Source of the DNA: Halichondria panicea
Taxonomy: Eukaryota > Porifera > Demospongiae > Suberitida > Halichondriidae
Assembly: GCF_963675165.1 (NCBI RefSeq)
Contig: NC_087381.1
Location: 620,001 to 684,000 of the forward strand
Direction: 5' to 3'
Length of the DNA stretch: 64,000 nucleotides
The notes beneath the pieces are model-generated. The model was not told the origin of the DNA. It saw only the letters and a program-made list of their open reading frames with translations, and did no database searches. Made by a program: the position numbers and the translations under genes. Below are positions 49,507-60,300 of this stretch, piece by piece (position 1 is the first letter of the stretch; each line of letters opens with the position of its first letter).

Positions 49507-49924
49507 CAGTAGACTCTCGCTGTTCCAGCTCTCTGAAGTACGGCCACCTCAATATACCGGCTATTTGGCTTGGCACGGAATGCTAGCTATATGTTTACTG
49601 CACAAAACTCACCCTGAAGTACGGCCACTCGCTATTCCGTTTACCGGCCAGTGCTGGCTGTCCCAAACAAGGTTTTCAATGTAATTTTATACGTATATTA
49701 CGGCCGGATATGACGTTTTGGGTGTGGTTTAGCAAATAAAATTGGATTACACTTAAATAGAGTTCATTATCCTACATTATCCTCGAGACAAGAACCGCAA
49801 AAGTAGTCATTAGATTCGAGGTAAGGTCGTTTTAAGCCGCGGCTATTTCCTGAGCTACAGCCACCTCGCTATTCCGGCCAAGCTGCATGGTCCCAAGGGT
49901 GACCGGATTAACGAGAGTCTACTG
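49507..49924. mobile_element. pogo/Tigger-like MITE, family A, copy 2
   Basis: Same ends (CAGTAGACTCTC ... GAGAGTCTACTG) and internal sequence as 5695-6122, with flanking TA. It lies just downstream of the last SRCR exon of gene 9. Confidence 0.75.
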
Positions 49925-50009
49925 TATACACTAATTGATACTACTGTTGACTTACTTCCAGTGCAGATCAAGGCAATATCTTCAAAATGGAAGCAATCTT
50001 CAACTCCGA

Positions 50010-51163
50010 TAGGGTTAGCAGGACACTCAATGAGTCTGCTCTCTGAGTTCCTCGACAAAGAAGCTCGTCCACCCATGTCCGAGTGGTTGATGATGTAGGT
50101 TGAGAGAATCTATGGAAAGGATGATTATTCCAAATATTGCACAAACTAGAGTTCGAGGAGTGTACAAACTGTATACAATAAAATATGTGATCCGATGTCA
50201 AGTCAGTATAAGTAGTACTCAAGGACGAGCCGATATAATACACACTCACCCTAGCGTTCCAACTGTTCCGAATCGAGTGTAGGTTGAGAACCCTAGTTGA
50301 CGACAAGCCACACTGCATGGCATCATTTACACCAAAGTTGCCCTGACACACTGTCCCCCATTGTCCATTGTAATAGACCTCCAGTCTGCCAGAGGAGCCT
50401 CCTGTTCGGCCTGGGTTGTCTACCAGCCTCAGGTCTCCATTTGGGCCTAAAAACAATACAATTCAATAATGATTATTGTATAATTATATATAACTATAAT
50501 ATTATAAGTTCTTACTTGCAGTGCTTGTGCTTGTATAGTACAGATCAATGCCACATCTTCTGAATGGAAGCAATCTTCAAATCCGATAGGGTTAGCAGGA
50601 CACTCAATGAGTCTGCTCTCCGAGTTCCTCGACAAAGAAGCTCGTCCACCCATGTCCGAGTGGTTGATGATGTAGGTTGAGAGAATCTATGGAAAGGATG
50701 ATTATTCCAAATATTGCACAAACTAGAGTTCGAGGAGTGTACAAACTGTATACAATAAAATATGTGATCCGATGTCAAGTCAGTATAAGTAGTACTCAAG
50801 GACGAGCCGATATAATACACACTCACCCTAGCGTTCCAACTGTTCCGAATCGAGTGTAGGTTGAGAACCCTAGTTGACGACAAGCCACACTGCATGGCAT
50901 CATTTACACCAAAGTTGCCCTGACACACTGTCCCCCATTGTCCATTGTAATAGACCTCCAGTCTGCCAGAGGAGCCTCCTGTTCGGCCTGGGTTGTCTAC
51001 CAGCCTCAGGTCTCCATTTGGGCCTAAAAACAATACAATTCAATAATAATTATTGTATAATTATATATAACTATAATATTATAAGTTCTTACTTGCAGTG
51101 CTTGTGCTTGTATAGTACAGATCAATGCCACATCTTCTGAATGGAAGCAATCTTCAAATCCGA
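50010..51163. repeat. 577-bp tandem duplication in gene 9
   Basis: Two nearly identical units carry the SRCR-3 exon pair and its intron. The first-half exon at 50250-50446 recurs at 50827-51023, including the same +4 change. Confidence 0.85.
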
Positions 51164-52252
51164 TAGGGTTAGCAGGACAATCAATGAGCCTGCTTTCAGT
51201 TCCTAAGCAAACAAGCTCGTCCAGCCATGTCCGAGTGGATGATGATGCAGGTTGGGGGAAACTATAGGGGGGAAATGATTATTAACCAGAAGTATACATG
51301 CATGCATGCAGGAAGTTAAAGACTAGCAGGAAGAAACTATATACGGTACACCTAATTACAGGCAATGAGGCATATAGGAGGCATTTTTAATAGCTCTGGC
51401 AATATATAAATATAGCTTCTGTAGCTTAGCCAACTATATGTATGTAAGAATATGTATATGTGTATGTATAATTATGTATGTAAGAACGCCTCCTGTGGAT
51501 TAACGTTACTATAATTATATATAAATTTACATGTATACACATTTTCGCTAGAGCCTTCAGCAGAAATTTTCGTGGGTTCTAATATTCATGTTTTAATGCC
51601 AGGAACCACACCCACCAATACCTTTGCATGTGAAATACTTGGTGTGTGGGAATTTATCCCAGTTTTAATTTTCGCATCAAAATTATTTGCCCTCGAAAAA
51701 CGCAAAATTTTGCATATCACGAAAATTTCCAGCTGTGTGATATTATAATAATTATGGTTGGTTGACAAATCTAAATAAAATTATAGTTATAGGAGGAAAC
51801 GATTCATGAAAATTATTGCATAATTATAAACTGTATAGAAATTAGCTATTGAGATTTCATTGAAACTGGACACAAACTGTACAATAAGTATACGTGTTTT
51901 GTGGATGATTTGATGGTGAGTCATGAAAGGCTATTTTCTGGTGAGCTTACACACTCACCCTAGCGCTCCAACTGTTCCGTATCGACTGTAGGTTGAGAAC
52001 CCTAGTTGACAACAAGCCACACTGGCATCATTTGGACTGAAGTTGTCCTGACACACTGTCCCCCATTGTCCATCACTGTAATAGACCTCCAGTCTGCCAG
52101 AGGAGCCCCCTGTTTGGCTTGAGCTGCCTACCAGCCTCAGACCTCCACTTGAAGGACCTAAATAGACAATTCATTATAATAGTTGAATATGCTATATGGC
52201 TAATTGGAGTGTAGGAATGCTATTAGCAATTTAATACTCATCTATTCTTACC

Positions 52253-52386
52253 CAGAGGAGGTACAACAGGCGCGGTGCAGCTCAGGCAATTAGCCTTTGA
52301 TTGAACAATAATTATCCGCCCACGCCGTATGTTTTTGCTGAGAGTATAGTAATCAAAGGCTAATTGCGCCTGTCGTACCTCCTCTG
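52253..52386. mobile_element. 134-bp MITE inserted at a splice donor
   Basis: Starts CAGAGGAGGTACAACAGGCG and ends CGCCTGTCGTACCTCCTCTG, flanked by the 9-base repeat ATTCTTACC (52244-52252 and 52387-52395). On the minus strand that repeat is GGTAAGAAT, the donor site of exon 52395-52557, which has therefore been duplicated. Confidence 0.85.
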
Positions 52387-52830
52387 ATTCTTACCTGTAG
52401 TACTTCCAGGGCAGATCAAGGCCACATCTTCTGAATGTCTGCAATCTTCAACTCCGATAGAGTTAGCAGGACAATATTATTAATGAGTCTGCTCTCAGTT
52501 CCTGAACAACGAAGCTCATCCAGCCATGTCGGAGTGGATGATGAAGCTTGGGAGAAACTATAGGGGGAATGATCATGTTAACACGTTAATTCTTGCACCA
52601 GCTATAATTATTATTCCATGCTGTATGATTGATGAAGGGTTGAAAAAACTATATATAATTATAGAGCTAGGAGGAAATAATTATGATTATAATTATGATG
52701 ATTTTTGCATATATAGCTGTATATATAGAAATTTGCATTCCATTGAAATTGTACAAATTGCATGTTTGTAAAGATGCATGATGATTCGATGGCAAGTCCG
52801 CATCATGAATTATAGTGATGAGTTTACACA

Positions 52831-53262
52831 CTCACCCTATGGCCATTATTTCTCTAATTATCCAATGAAATATTGAAATTACTTTTTTCTTGTTCTTTGT
52901 TACCTCTAAGCACATGGTTGGCTGAATTGTTGTGTAAATTCATTGATGACGGTATCAATTTATAATGACATTCATAGTAATGAATAATGATATTACTTCT
53001 CACATCCGCTTATAATTTACTGGAGTCTCTGACGGGAAAAACTACAGTCTCATTTGGAGCGGCCTAACTAGAGAAAGAAGCTTTAGTTTCTTATCCACGA
53101 ATCAAAATCCAAGAGAAAGTGGCTATAGAAGCCTATAGAAGCTGTTAGCTTTCGTCGCATTGCAACCGTTGAGCAGTTACAGCTGGAACAGACACGACAC
53201 ACACACAGTCAGCTTTACCGTATCCCTCGTGCGGCTACGCCTCGAGGCATAATAAATGGATG
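52831..53262. repeat. Remnant SRCR exon end joined to inserted repeats
   Basis: CACTCACCCTA at about 52831-52841 is the donor end of a lost SRCR-1 first half. It is followed by foreign sequence: a MITE-like end (GTCTCATTTGGAGCGGCCTAA, near 53050) and an inverted partial copy of repeat R-A at 53070-53252. Confidence 0.65.
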
Positions 53263-53852
53263 TGTGAAAAAATGGCTTATAGGGAAAATCGGTGACATGT
53301 TTTGTACTTTGTAGGGATGTACTTTTTACTATACTGTATACATATCTACTATCTAAGAGATATTCGTTACTATAGATAAACATGTACGCATTTATTTATC
53401 AGACCAACGGTATATGCATGTACACAGAACTGAGCACATTCCAGCTAGTGTATAGCACCAGTAATACAATCAATCTTTCATTTGTTCTTTCTTTTAAAGC
53501 TGCTCATGCATGAGATGTACTAATCTGAATGCTGTAGCTATTAGATACCTAAAAAACGACAACAAAACCAGTCTGTAACAGTAAACAAATTATTATAACA
53601 GCTATATAGAATAAACAGATCTCGCTTAATTCATATACCTCAGGCTGTCTATAATTGAGTTTTCTAGCACAAACAATCATGCATGCACACAATCCTCATA
53701 CAGAGTAGAAACATCATTGGAGGAAATTATCAGCCAGCTCACCTCCAACAGCCCAAACCAGGCTCAGGAGAGTAATTGACTTCCACAGCAAGCAATTCAT
53801 TATTGGCATTAATGTTTCTTGCAATTCAGTTATCAAAATGAAAGCAGCACAA

Positions 53853-53860
53853 CTTTTATA
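53853..53860 (-). promoter_or_regulatory. TATA box of gene 9
   Basis: TATAAAAG on the minus strand about 53 bases before the ATG at 53800. Confidence 0.6.
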
Positions 53861-53984
53861 CACCTCTCCAAAGTAACCATGCATGTGCAGCTAGGATGTG
53901 GGTACGGGTATGACTGGTGCATGGGATCAACCATGTGACACTGTGTGCTTAGTACTGAACTTATAGGATGTGTTGATGTTAATT

Positions 53985-54004
53985 AGGTCATAGGTCACTA
54001 ACCT
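53985..54004. promoter_or_regulatory. Triple AGGTCA-type element upstream of gene 9
   Basis: AGGTCATAGGTCA is a direct repeat with one spacer base (DR1), and its second half site also forms AGGTCACTAACCT (IR1). The gene 10 promoter keeps the DR1 at 58488-58500. Confidence 0.45.
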
Positions 54005-54837
54005 TTATTCTTAGCACTATTTAATTAAACCCTTGTACTTGTATCAAGAGTACTTATGTACTCTTGCATGTCCTGTTCATATCCTGTTGGGTCATTCCCC
54101 ATACACATGTACACTAGATCTAGTTGTGCAATCCCTTCACGATTTCACCCTTATACTGATTATAAACAAACTGTGCCTATTATTTTTATATAATTCGGTC
54201 TTGCTGCAAACTGATGAATTAAGATAAGGCTAGTAGGCTAACTGTATCAGTACACTGTAAAAAACATGATGTGTGAAAGTGGCAAATGTCAGTTTTTTGC
54301 CTGATATTTGCCACAATATACACAATAATTATAAGTTTGATCATGTATAATGTTACCTCAAATGTGCAATAAGGCCACTTAAACTAGTTTCCTATCCCCT
54401 TTGAGCAGTAACATAATAAGATATGAGTTTTTGTGGTGTCTGTGGTTTATTAGTTGACGAGTGATGACGAATCCAATATTAATGATCCAACAACAACAAT
54501 TTCATCATTTTCTGATAGCATAGAAAGAGACCTATCAAACAGAAGAATGACAGTTTCCAGCTAAATACCATGCAAGCATGCATGGATTATGTCCAAGGCC
54601 TAATGGCTAAGTATGGCCCCTACAGCTACCTGCATGTATGCATGTGCATGCAATGACATCCAGCAGGTTTGGGACAAAATTTTGATTGTATAAAAATAAC
54701 AGAATTGAAGAATATTCGGGCTATGAAAATCCAGCAGGTTTGTGACAGAATTTTGATTGTATAAAAAATAACAGAATTGAAGAATATTCAGGCTATGAAA
54801 ATGAGCTATATATGAGACATCAAAGTACCCATTATAG
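54005..54837. other. Intergenic region between genes 9 and 10
   Basis: A hairpin GTGGCAAAT...ATTTGCCAC lies near 54279-54312. A 70-bp tandem duplication (AATCCAGCAGGTTTG ... GCTATGAAA) covers about 54658-54800, just downstream of the gene 10 stop. No gene. Confidence 0.6.
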
Positions 54838-57800
54838 TTATCCCGGATATGGTGGAGGGGCTTCTCCGCCAGAAAAATACAGTGGAGAACTGTAGAGGCT
54901 TTTCAGTGGGGTGCTGAGCTGAGCAGGGGGTGGTTTTGCAGTGGGGTACGGGGCTGAGGGTGGTTCTCTGGTGAAATAAGGAGCTGGGGATTGCTGAGAG
55001 TACGCAGCTGGGGGTTGTTGAGGATAGGACGTGCGGTGCAGGGAGGAAGCGGCGTATTGTCCAGTTGGTTGAAGCCAGGGGGATTGATTCGAGTTTGAGG
55101 ATCTTTGGTTCATGGAGTAGGCTGTATTTTGTGTATTTGTGACGGTTGCGGCTGTCGAGGTAGTGTTAGTGTTTAGAGTCCTGGGTGAGGGGCGATTTAG
55201 GCGACGCCTTCTTATGATAACACAGAACAATATGATAATCACAACCACAAAGATGATGATGATAACAGGAACAGCGACTCCAATACCGATAGATACACTG
55301 GACACCGATGCTGCATAAAAATATATTATTATAGTATGTCTGTGTCGATAATTTGTATCCAGTTTTCAGTGTCATTGCACTAAATTCCGAGCTAAAAGAC
55401 CTTAGCCATGCACACTAATTGATACTACTATTAACTTACATTCAGTACAGATCAAGGCAATAGTTTCAAAACGGGTGCAATCTTCAACTCCGATAGTGTT
55501 AGGACACTCAATGAGTCTACTCTCAGTTCCTCGACAACGAAGCTCGTCCAGCCATGTCCGAGTGATTGATGTAGGTGGGTAAAATCTATGAAAAGAAATG
55601 ATTATCACAAATATTGTACAACAGAATGTATACTAACTGTATATATATATACAATGTATATGATGGATGTGATCCGATGTCAAGTTAGTTTATTAGTTAC
55701 AATGATGAGCCACTCACCCTAGTGTTTCAATAACTTTTCCATAACGAGTGTAGCTTGAGAACCCTAGTTGACGACAAGCCACTTTTGCTTCACTCGAGCC
55801 GAAGTTGTCTTCACACACTGCTACTGTCCCCCATTGTTGTCCACTGAAATAGACGTCCAGTCTGCCAGAGGAGCCTCCTGTTTGGCCTGACCTGCCTACT
55901 AGCCTCAGGTCTCCATTTGGGCCTAAAAACAACACAAATAATTGAGATAATAAATTATTGAATATGCTGTATATATAAATTCTTACTTGCAGTGCTTTCA
56001 GTACAGATCAAGGCCACATCTTCTGAATGGACGCAATCTTCATATCCGATAGGGTTAGCAAGGCAATCAGTGAGTCTGCTCTCAGTTCCTAAGCAACGAA
56101 GCTCATCCAGCCATGTCCGAGTGGTTGATGAAGCTGAGGAGAAACTATAGGGGAATACAATAAAGTACATAATTATGGTATATGCCTTTTTCTTCAAGAT
56201 GGATGATTAGATGGCGAGTCATGAAAGGCTATAATAATAATCAACAATCTGATGAGCTTACACACTCACCCTAGCCTTCCAACTGTTTCGTATCGACTGT
56301 AGCTTGAGAACCCTAGTTGACGACAAGCCACTCTGGCATCATTTGGACTAAAGCTGTCCTGACACACTGTCCCCCATTGTCCATTGTAATAGAACTCCAG
56401 TCTACCAGAGGAGCCTCCTGTTTGGCTTGAGTTGCCTACCAGCCTCAGGTCTCCACTTGATTGTCCTTTATAATAATATATGACATGAAAATTAAGAACA
56501 ATGTATGACACACACTGATAATAAAATTAATTATTGTATACACCCTTTTCACTTCACTTGAAATCCAAACCTTATTTGATACTGTATACATCAGATGTAT
56601 GCAGAGAGTAATGTGACTTCCTGTATCTATCACAAGCTTGGAATTTGCACACTGACCGATCCAAGGGTGGGTTTCCAAGCCCATGACAGATACAGGAAGT
56701 CATGTTACTCCCCGCATACATCTGAGGTACAGTATGCCTACGTTCAATACTCTCTTCTCTATCATACTCTTGGTTATACACAGCATTATTCTGCTCATTG
56801 TTAACAGAGTAGGCGTCAGATCTCGCTCAAAATTAATGATAAAAGGCGTAACATTAGAGTATATAGAGCTTGTATATTCATACGCGTACGACATGCAGTC
56901 AGTATAATTATTCTCCACATAACTGTGGTAGCTAAGAATTACACGAACAAAAAACATGCTTTAAAGGAAATGAGGACTGAATGTGCATGTGTGTGTTCTT
57001 GCCACTATAGATGAATTAATCAATTTACGCACTCAGGAAACACGATAATTATGCCATACTTTTTCCCAAAAAGGAAATGCCATGCATACTTTTTATAATT
57101 ATGGTGTATACACAGAATTTCCCTGAGTGTGTTCTGCATGTAAGTTTTCAGAAGCCTTTTCAGCCTGAATGCTAATGCATGACACAAACATAACAAGATG
57201 GCAACAAGACTGGTACAGGATTCTAAAGTTACTTCAGGAGAACGTTGATTCTCTTTTCAAATACCTGTCTTATTAGCAGAATCGATCATGCACACATTAT
57301 AAGAGTATAAGAGTAATACGTTTACAAGATGGTAGCAATCGTGAACTAGTTTATATAGTGACAGCATTAATTAAACCTTCATAATAGTTACCAAAAGACA
57401 GAGCTGTATTCTCATACATGTACGTGTTTGTTACTGTCTAAGGGAATCAATTCTTAATAAGTGGATGTGTGAAAAATGGCTTATAGTGAAAATCGGTGAC
57501 AGGTTTTGTACTTTGTAGGGATGTACTTTTTACTAGCTATACTGTAATTATAGCGTTAATCAACTATATAGCTAAGTTACTATAATAGATAAACATGTAT
57601 ACTCGTTATCAGACCGACGGTATACAGGGACGTAACTAGAAATTTTACGAGAAGGAGGCAATCAGGGCACTGTTGTTTAAAAGGAAACCACACACACTAA
57701 TTATTGCTATAGAAGCGCATGCAAATGGCAATAACCACTATTTACCTGTTCTTCTTTTCTTTTCTTCAACAACAAGACTGTGATAGAGCTCATTTCTGCT

Positions 57801-58381
57801 CATTCTATATACCTAGATAGCTAGTTATCCAGAAGTTAGCTAGCCAGAGCTATTAAGAGCTAGTGATGTGTGTCAAGTGTCACTTGAAGTTCAATAGTAC
57901 AGGAGGCGAGGGCCTCCTCTGCCTCATTGCTATAGTTACGCTCCTGGTATATGCATGCACAAATGCAGAACTTAGCACATTCCAGCTAGTGTATAGCACT
58001 ATAGTAATACAATCAATCTTTTCATTTGATCCTGGTCATCAGTTTTTAGTCTATATATATAGTCTACAACCGTTCCTTCTTAGCTGCCATGGCATGCATG
58101 ACACTCATAATTAATGCTGTGTAGCTATTACCGCAAGACGAACAAAAACAGTCTGTAACAGTAAACAAAATTATTATAACAGCTATATAGAATAAACAGA
58201 TCTCGCTTAATTCATATACCTCAGGCTGTCTATAATTGAGTTTGCTAGCAGAAACAATCATGCATGCACACAATCCTCATACAGAGTAGAAACATCATTG
58301 GAGGAAATTATTAGCCAGCTCACCTCCAACAGCCCAAACCAGGCTCAGGAGAGTAATTGACTTCCACAGTAAGCAACTCAT
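54838..58381 (-). CDS. Gene 10: type I membrane SRCR receptor, two SRCR domains
   Basis: Exons: signal 58324-58381 (MSCLLWK...LLSLVWAVG); SRCR-1 56270-56465 and 55987-56144; SRCR-2 55718-55922 and 55440-55585; tail 54838-55310. The joined frame is open, about 411 residues. SRCR-2 has small in-frame insertions ([13 protein letters not shown]) that move its first Cys by two residues, and a one-residue deletion (CPNTIG). The tail has [28 protein letters not shown] and a longer Pro-rich region than the paralogues (extra [17 protein letters not shown] part), ending [10 protein letters not shown]. Intron 1 (56466-58323) is a chimera: it holds two successive versions of the conserved signal-proximal intron sequence, the second matching gene 9, plus a MITE at 57625-57946. 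Confidence 0.87.
57625..57946. mobile_element. 322-bp MITE with a known empty site
   Basis: Starts CAGGGACGTAACTA and ends TAGTTACGCTCCTG, flanked by GTATA (57620-57624 and 57947-57951). The paralogous sequence in gene 9 has an uninterrupted CGGTATATGCATG at about 53408-53420, so the insertion followed the gene 9/10 duplication. Confidence 0.85.
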
Positions 58382-58411
58382 TATTAGTAATGCTTCTTGC
58401 AATTCCCACAA

Positions 58412-58419
58412 CTTTTATA
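58412..58419 (-). promoter_or_regulatory. TATA box of gene 10
   Basis: TATAAAAG on the minus strand about 31-38 bases before the ATG at 58381, somewhat closer than in the other genes. Confidence 0.6.
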
Positions 58420-58487
58420 CACCTTTTGGGTTCATCCACGTGACTGTGTGTGTGTGTGTAGTACTGAACCTAGGACGTGTTGATGTT

Positions 58488-58500
58488 AGGTCATAGGTCA
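58488..58500. promoter_or_regulatory. DR1 AGGTCATAGGTCA upstream of gene 10
   Basis: A perfect direct repeat of AGGTCA with one base spacing about 110 bases before the ATG; the same unit occurs upstream of gene 9. DR1 is the classical site type for RXR/HNF4-like nuclear receptors. Function here is inferred. Confidence 0.45.
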
Positions 58501-58662
58501 CTACGCTCTGTGTATAAGAGTATGTACTTCAGTCTGCTTATGCATGTGTATAGAGTGTGAATTACGCTTTGAATATCTTCTTTATGTCCTGTTCACGTCC
58601 TGTTGGGTCATTCCCCACACTATGTTGCGCAATCCCTTCACAATTTCACCCTTTACAAACTA

Positions 58663-59571
58663 ATTATGCCTCGAGGCGTAGTCGCAGGAGGGATACGGTA
58701 AAGCCAAAGCGACTAAATACAGGAATACTCCAAAGTACTTTGACCTCTAGAATAAATAAATTCTGTGCATGCGCATACAATTTAAAACTGTGTACAGGCG
58801 GCTGGCTCTGTCTTATAGCTTCACTCCGGTAAAGCTGGCTGTGTCTGTGTGTATTCCAGCAGTAACTGCTCAACGGTTGCAATGCGACGAAAACTAACTG
58901 CTTCTATAGGCTTCTAGCCACGTTCTCTTGGATTTTGATTCGTGGATTAGCAAACTAAAGCTTCTTTCTCGAGTTATGGCTAGTTTGACTCACATTGAAG
59001 GCTGTTGCAGTCTCTTCAGAATCTTTCATAGCATCATCTGTTCGCACAAACTTTCTATTCAACATATGAGTTAGCCTTGCACTAAAGCGCTAGCTTTTTG
59101 TTAGCTACAATACTCAGAAAATATCTGTTAAAACAGCTAGCTAGCATGCAGTAGCCATTTGTGAAATTGATCTCTTTGGACACACCCTTTAATTATTCCT
59201 GTGGATGTAATGCGCATGCGCGCTCATTCCCCATGTGTGAGAAAATAATATCCAAGATCCAGATCCAGATCCTCCTGGCAGAATTATCTTTGTCTTGAGG
59301 GCCTGGTAAGCCACAAAACACTACCATATAACACTATAGATAACAATATGCATGTACACAGGTCTTTTCTTCTTAGATATTATATACACTGAACTACAGA
59401 TCCTGGAAGAATCAATTTTCTTCTTTCTTGAGGTCCTGGTAAGCCACATAATACAATAAAAACAACAATAGATGCATGTAAATAAGTCTTTTCTTCTCAG
59501 TGACTTTATATAGATAAGCTAACTTTAATATAAAATTCATTATAGATAACACTCTAACACTTTTGAGCGAA
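58663..59571. repeat. Dispersed repeat R-A, copy 2
   Basis: Same sequence and orientation as 3802-4721, with an extra segment near 58690-58850. It ends TTTTGAGCGAA and runs directly into a tail-exon fragment. Confidence 0.75.
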
Positions 59572-59620
59572 ATACCGATACATACACTGGACACCGATGC
59601 TGCATAAAAAAATATATAGT
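59572..59620 (-). pseudogene. Orphan 5' fragment of a tail exon
   Basis: ATACCGATACATACACTGGACACCGATGCTGCATAAA matches the acceptor and first codons of the tail exons, but nothing of the membrane or Pro-rich part follows. It begins where repeat R-A ends, so a gene copy between genes 10 and 11 was lost or truncated. Confidence 0.7.
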
Positions 59621-60300
59621 ATGTCTGAAATATGAATATGATTATAGAAATATCACTATAGGTTAAATTTTGCTATGAGATTTAGCTACTATGGAATGTA
59701 CTGAATCCCCTGAAGTGTAAGTGCGATTAAAATTACAGGGCTAATATGACGTTGAGCAATCTGATAGAGAGACGAGTGACATATAGGCAGTTTGCCAGTC
59801 TAATATACACCCACCATAGCTTCGCCCTTCCTCGGAGGTTTACTGCCATAAATTCTGATCAGTGTAGATGGACAATTGCAATGTAATACCGGTATAACAG
59901 TTGTTCTTATTATATATTAGGCTTGCAGTATGATCACCCGTTAACTCAATATTGAGTCATAAACTCGTGCACCATGTGTGATAATACTGTCAGTGAGCTA
60001 TATAGTAGCCAGCCAAGCAGATCTTGTTATCTTTTAGGCATTGCATGGGCGTATAATTATGCATGTGAGTGGGTGTACGTGAGAGCTTATCCTTTATTTA
60101 TTATGATAAAACGATCCAAACCTTTCACAATTATGCTGTGAAGCAGAATCCCGAGGGAATTAATACATATACAACTGCCCGAGGGTAAACATCTGATAGC
60201 TATCACTATCATTTGTCGTAATTAAATCACTAACATACGTCAATTTGTCTAAAGTTCAATACTTTCAGTTAATACTACTTGATGGGAGGTACCCATATAC
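59621..60300. other. Intergenic region between the orphan fragment and gene 11
   Basis: From about 59820 it resembles the region before gene 8 (GGAGGTTTATTGCCATAAATTCT; AACTCAATATTGAGTCATAAACT), supporting a common origin of genes 8 and 11. No gene. Confidence 0.55.

Larger units (their letters stand above)
48287..53800 (-). pseudogene. Gene 9: decayed SRCR receptor with a frameshifted tail
   Basis: Exons: signal 53743-53800 (MNCLLWK...LVWAVG); SRCR-1 only second half 52395-52557, its first half reduced to a donor remnant near 52831-52842; SRCR-2 51959-52157 and 51093-51261; SRCR-3 50827-51023 and 50516-50686; SRCR-3' 50250-50446 and 49956-50109; tail 48287-48771. Lesions: +5 bases in the SRCR-1 second half; +2 near the end of two second halves; +4 in both copies of the SRCR-3 first half; +2 in their second halves; a 10-base deletion in the tail that replaces the PPPYPG end with a different C-terminus. 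The one route that stays open is signal, SRCR-3' and tail, where +4 and +2 cancel. The TATA box is intact. Probably a pseudogene; limited expression is possible. Confidence 0.75.
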
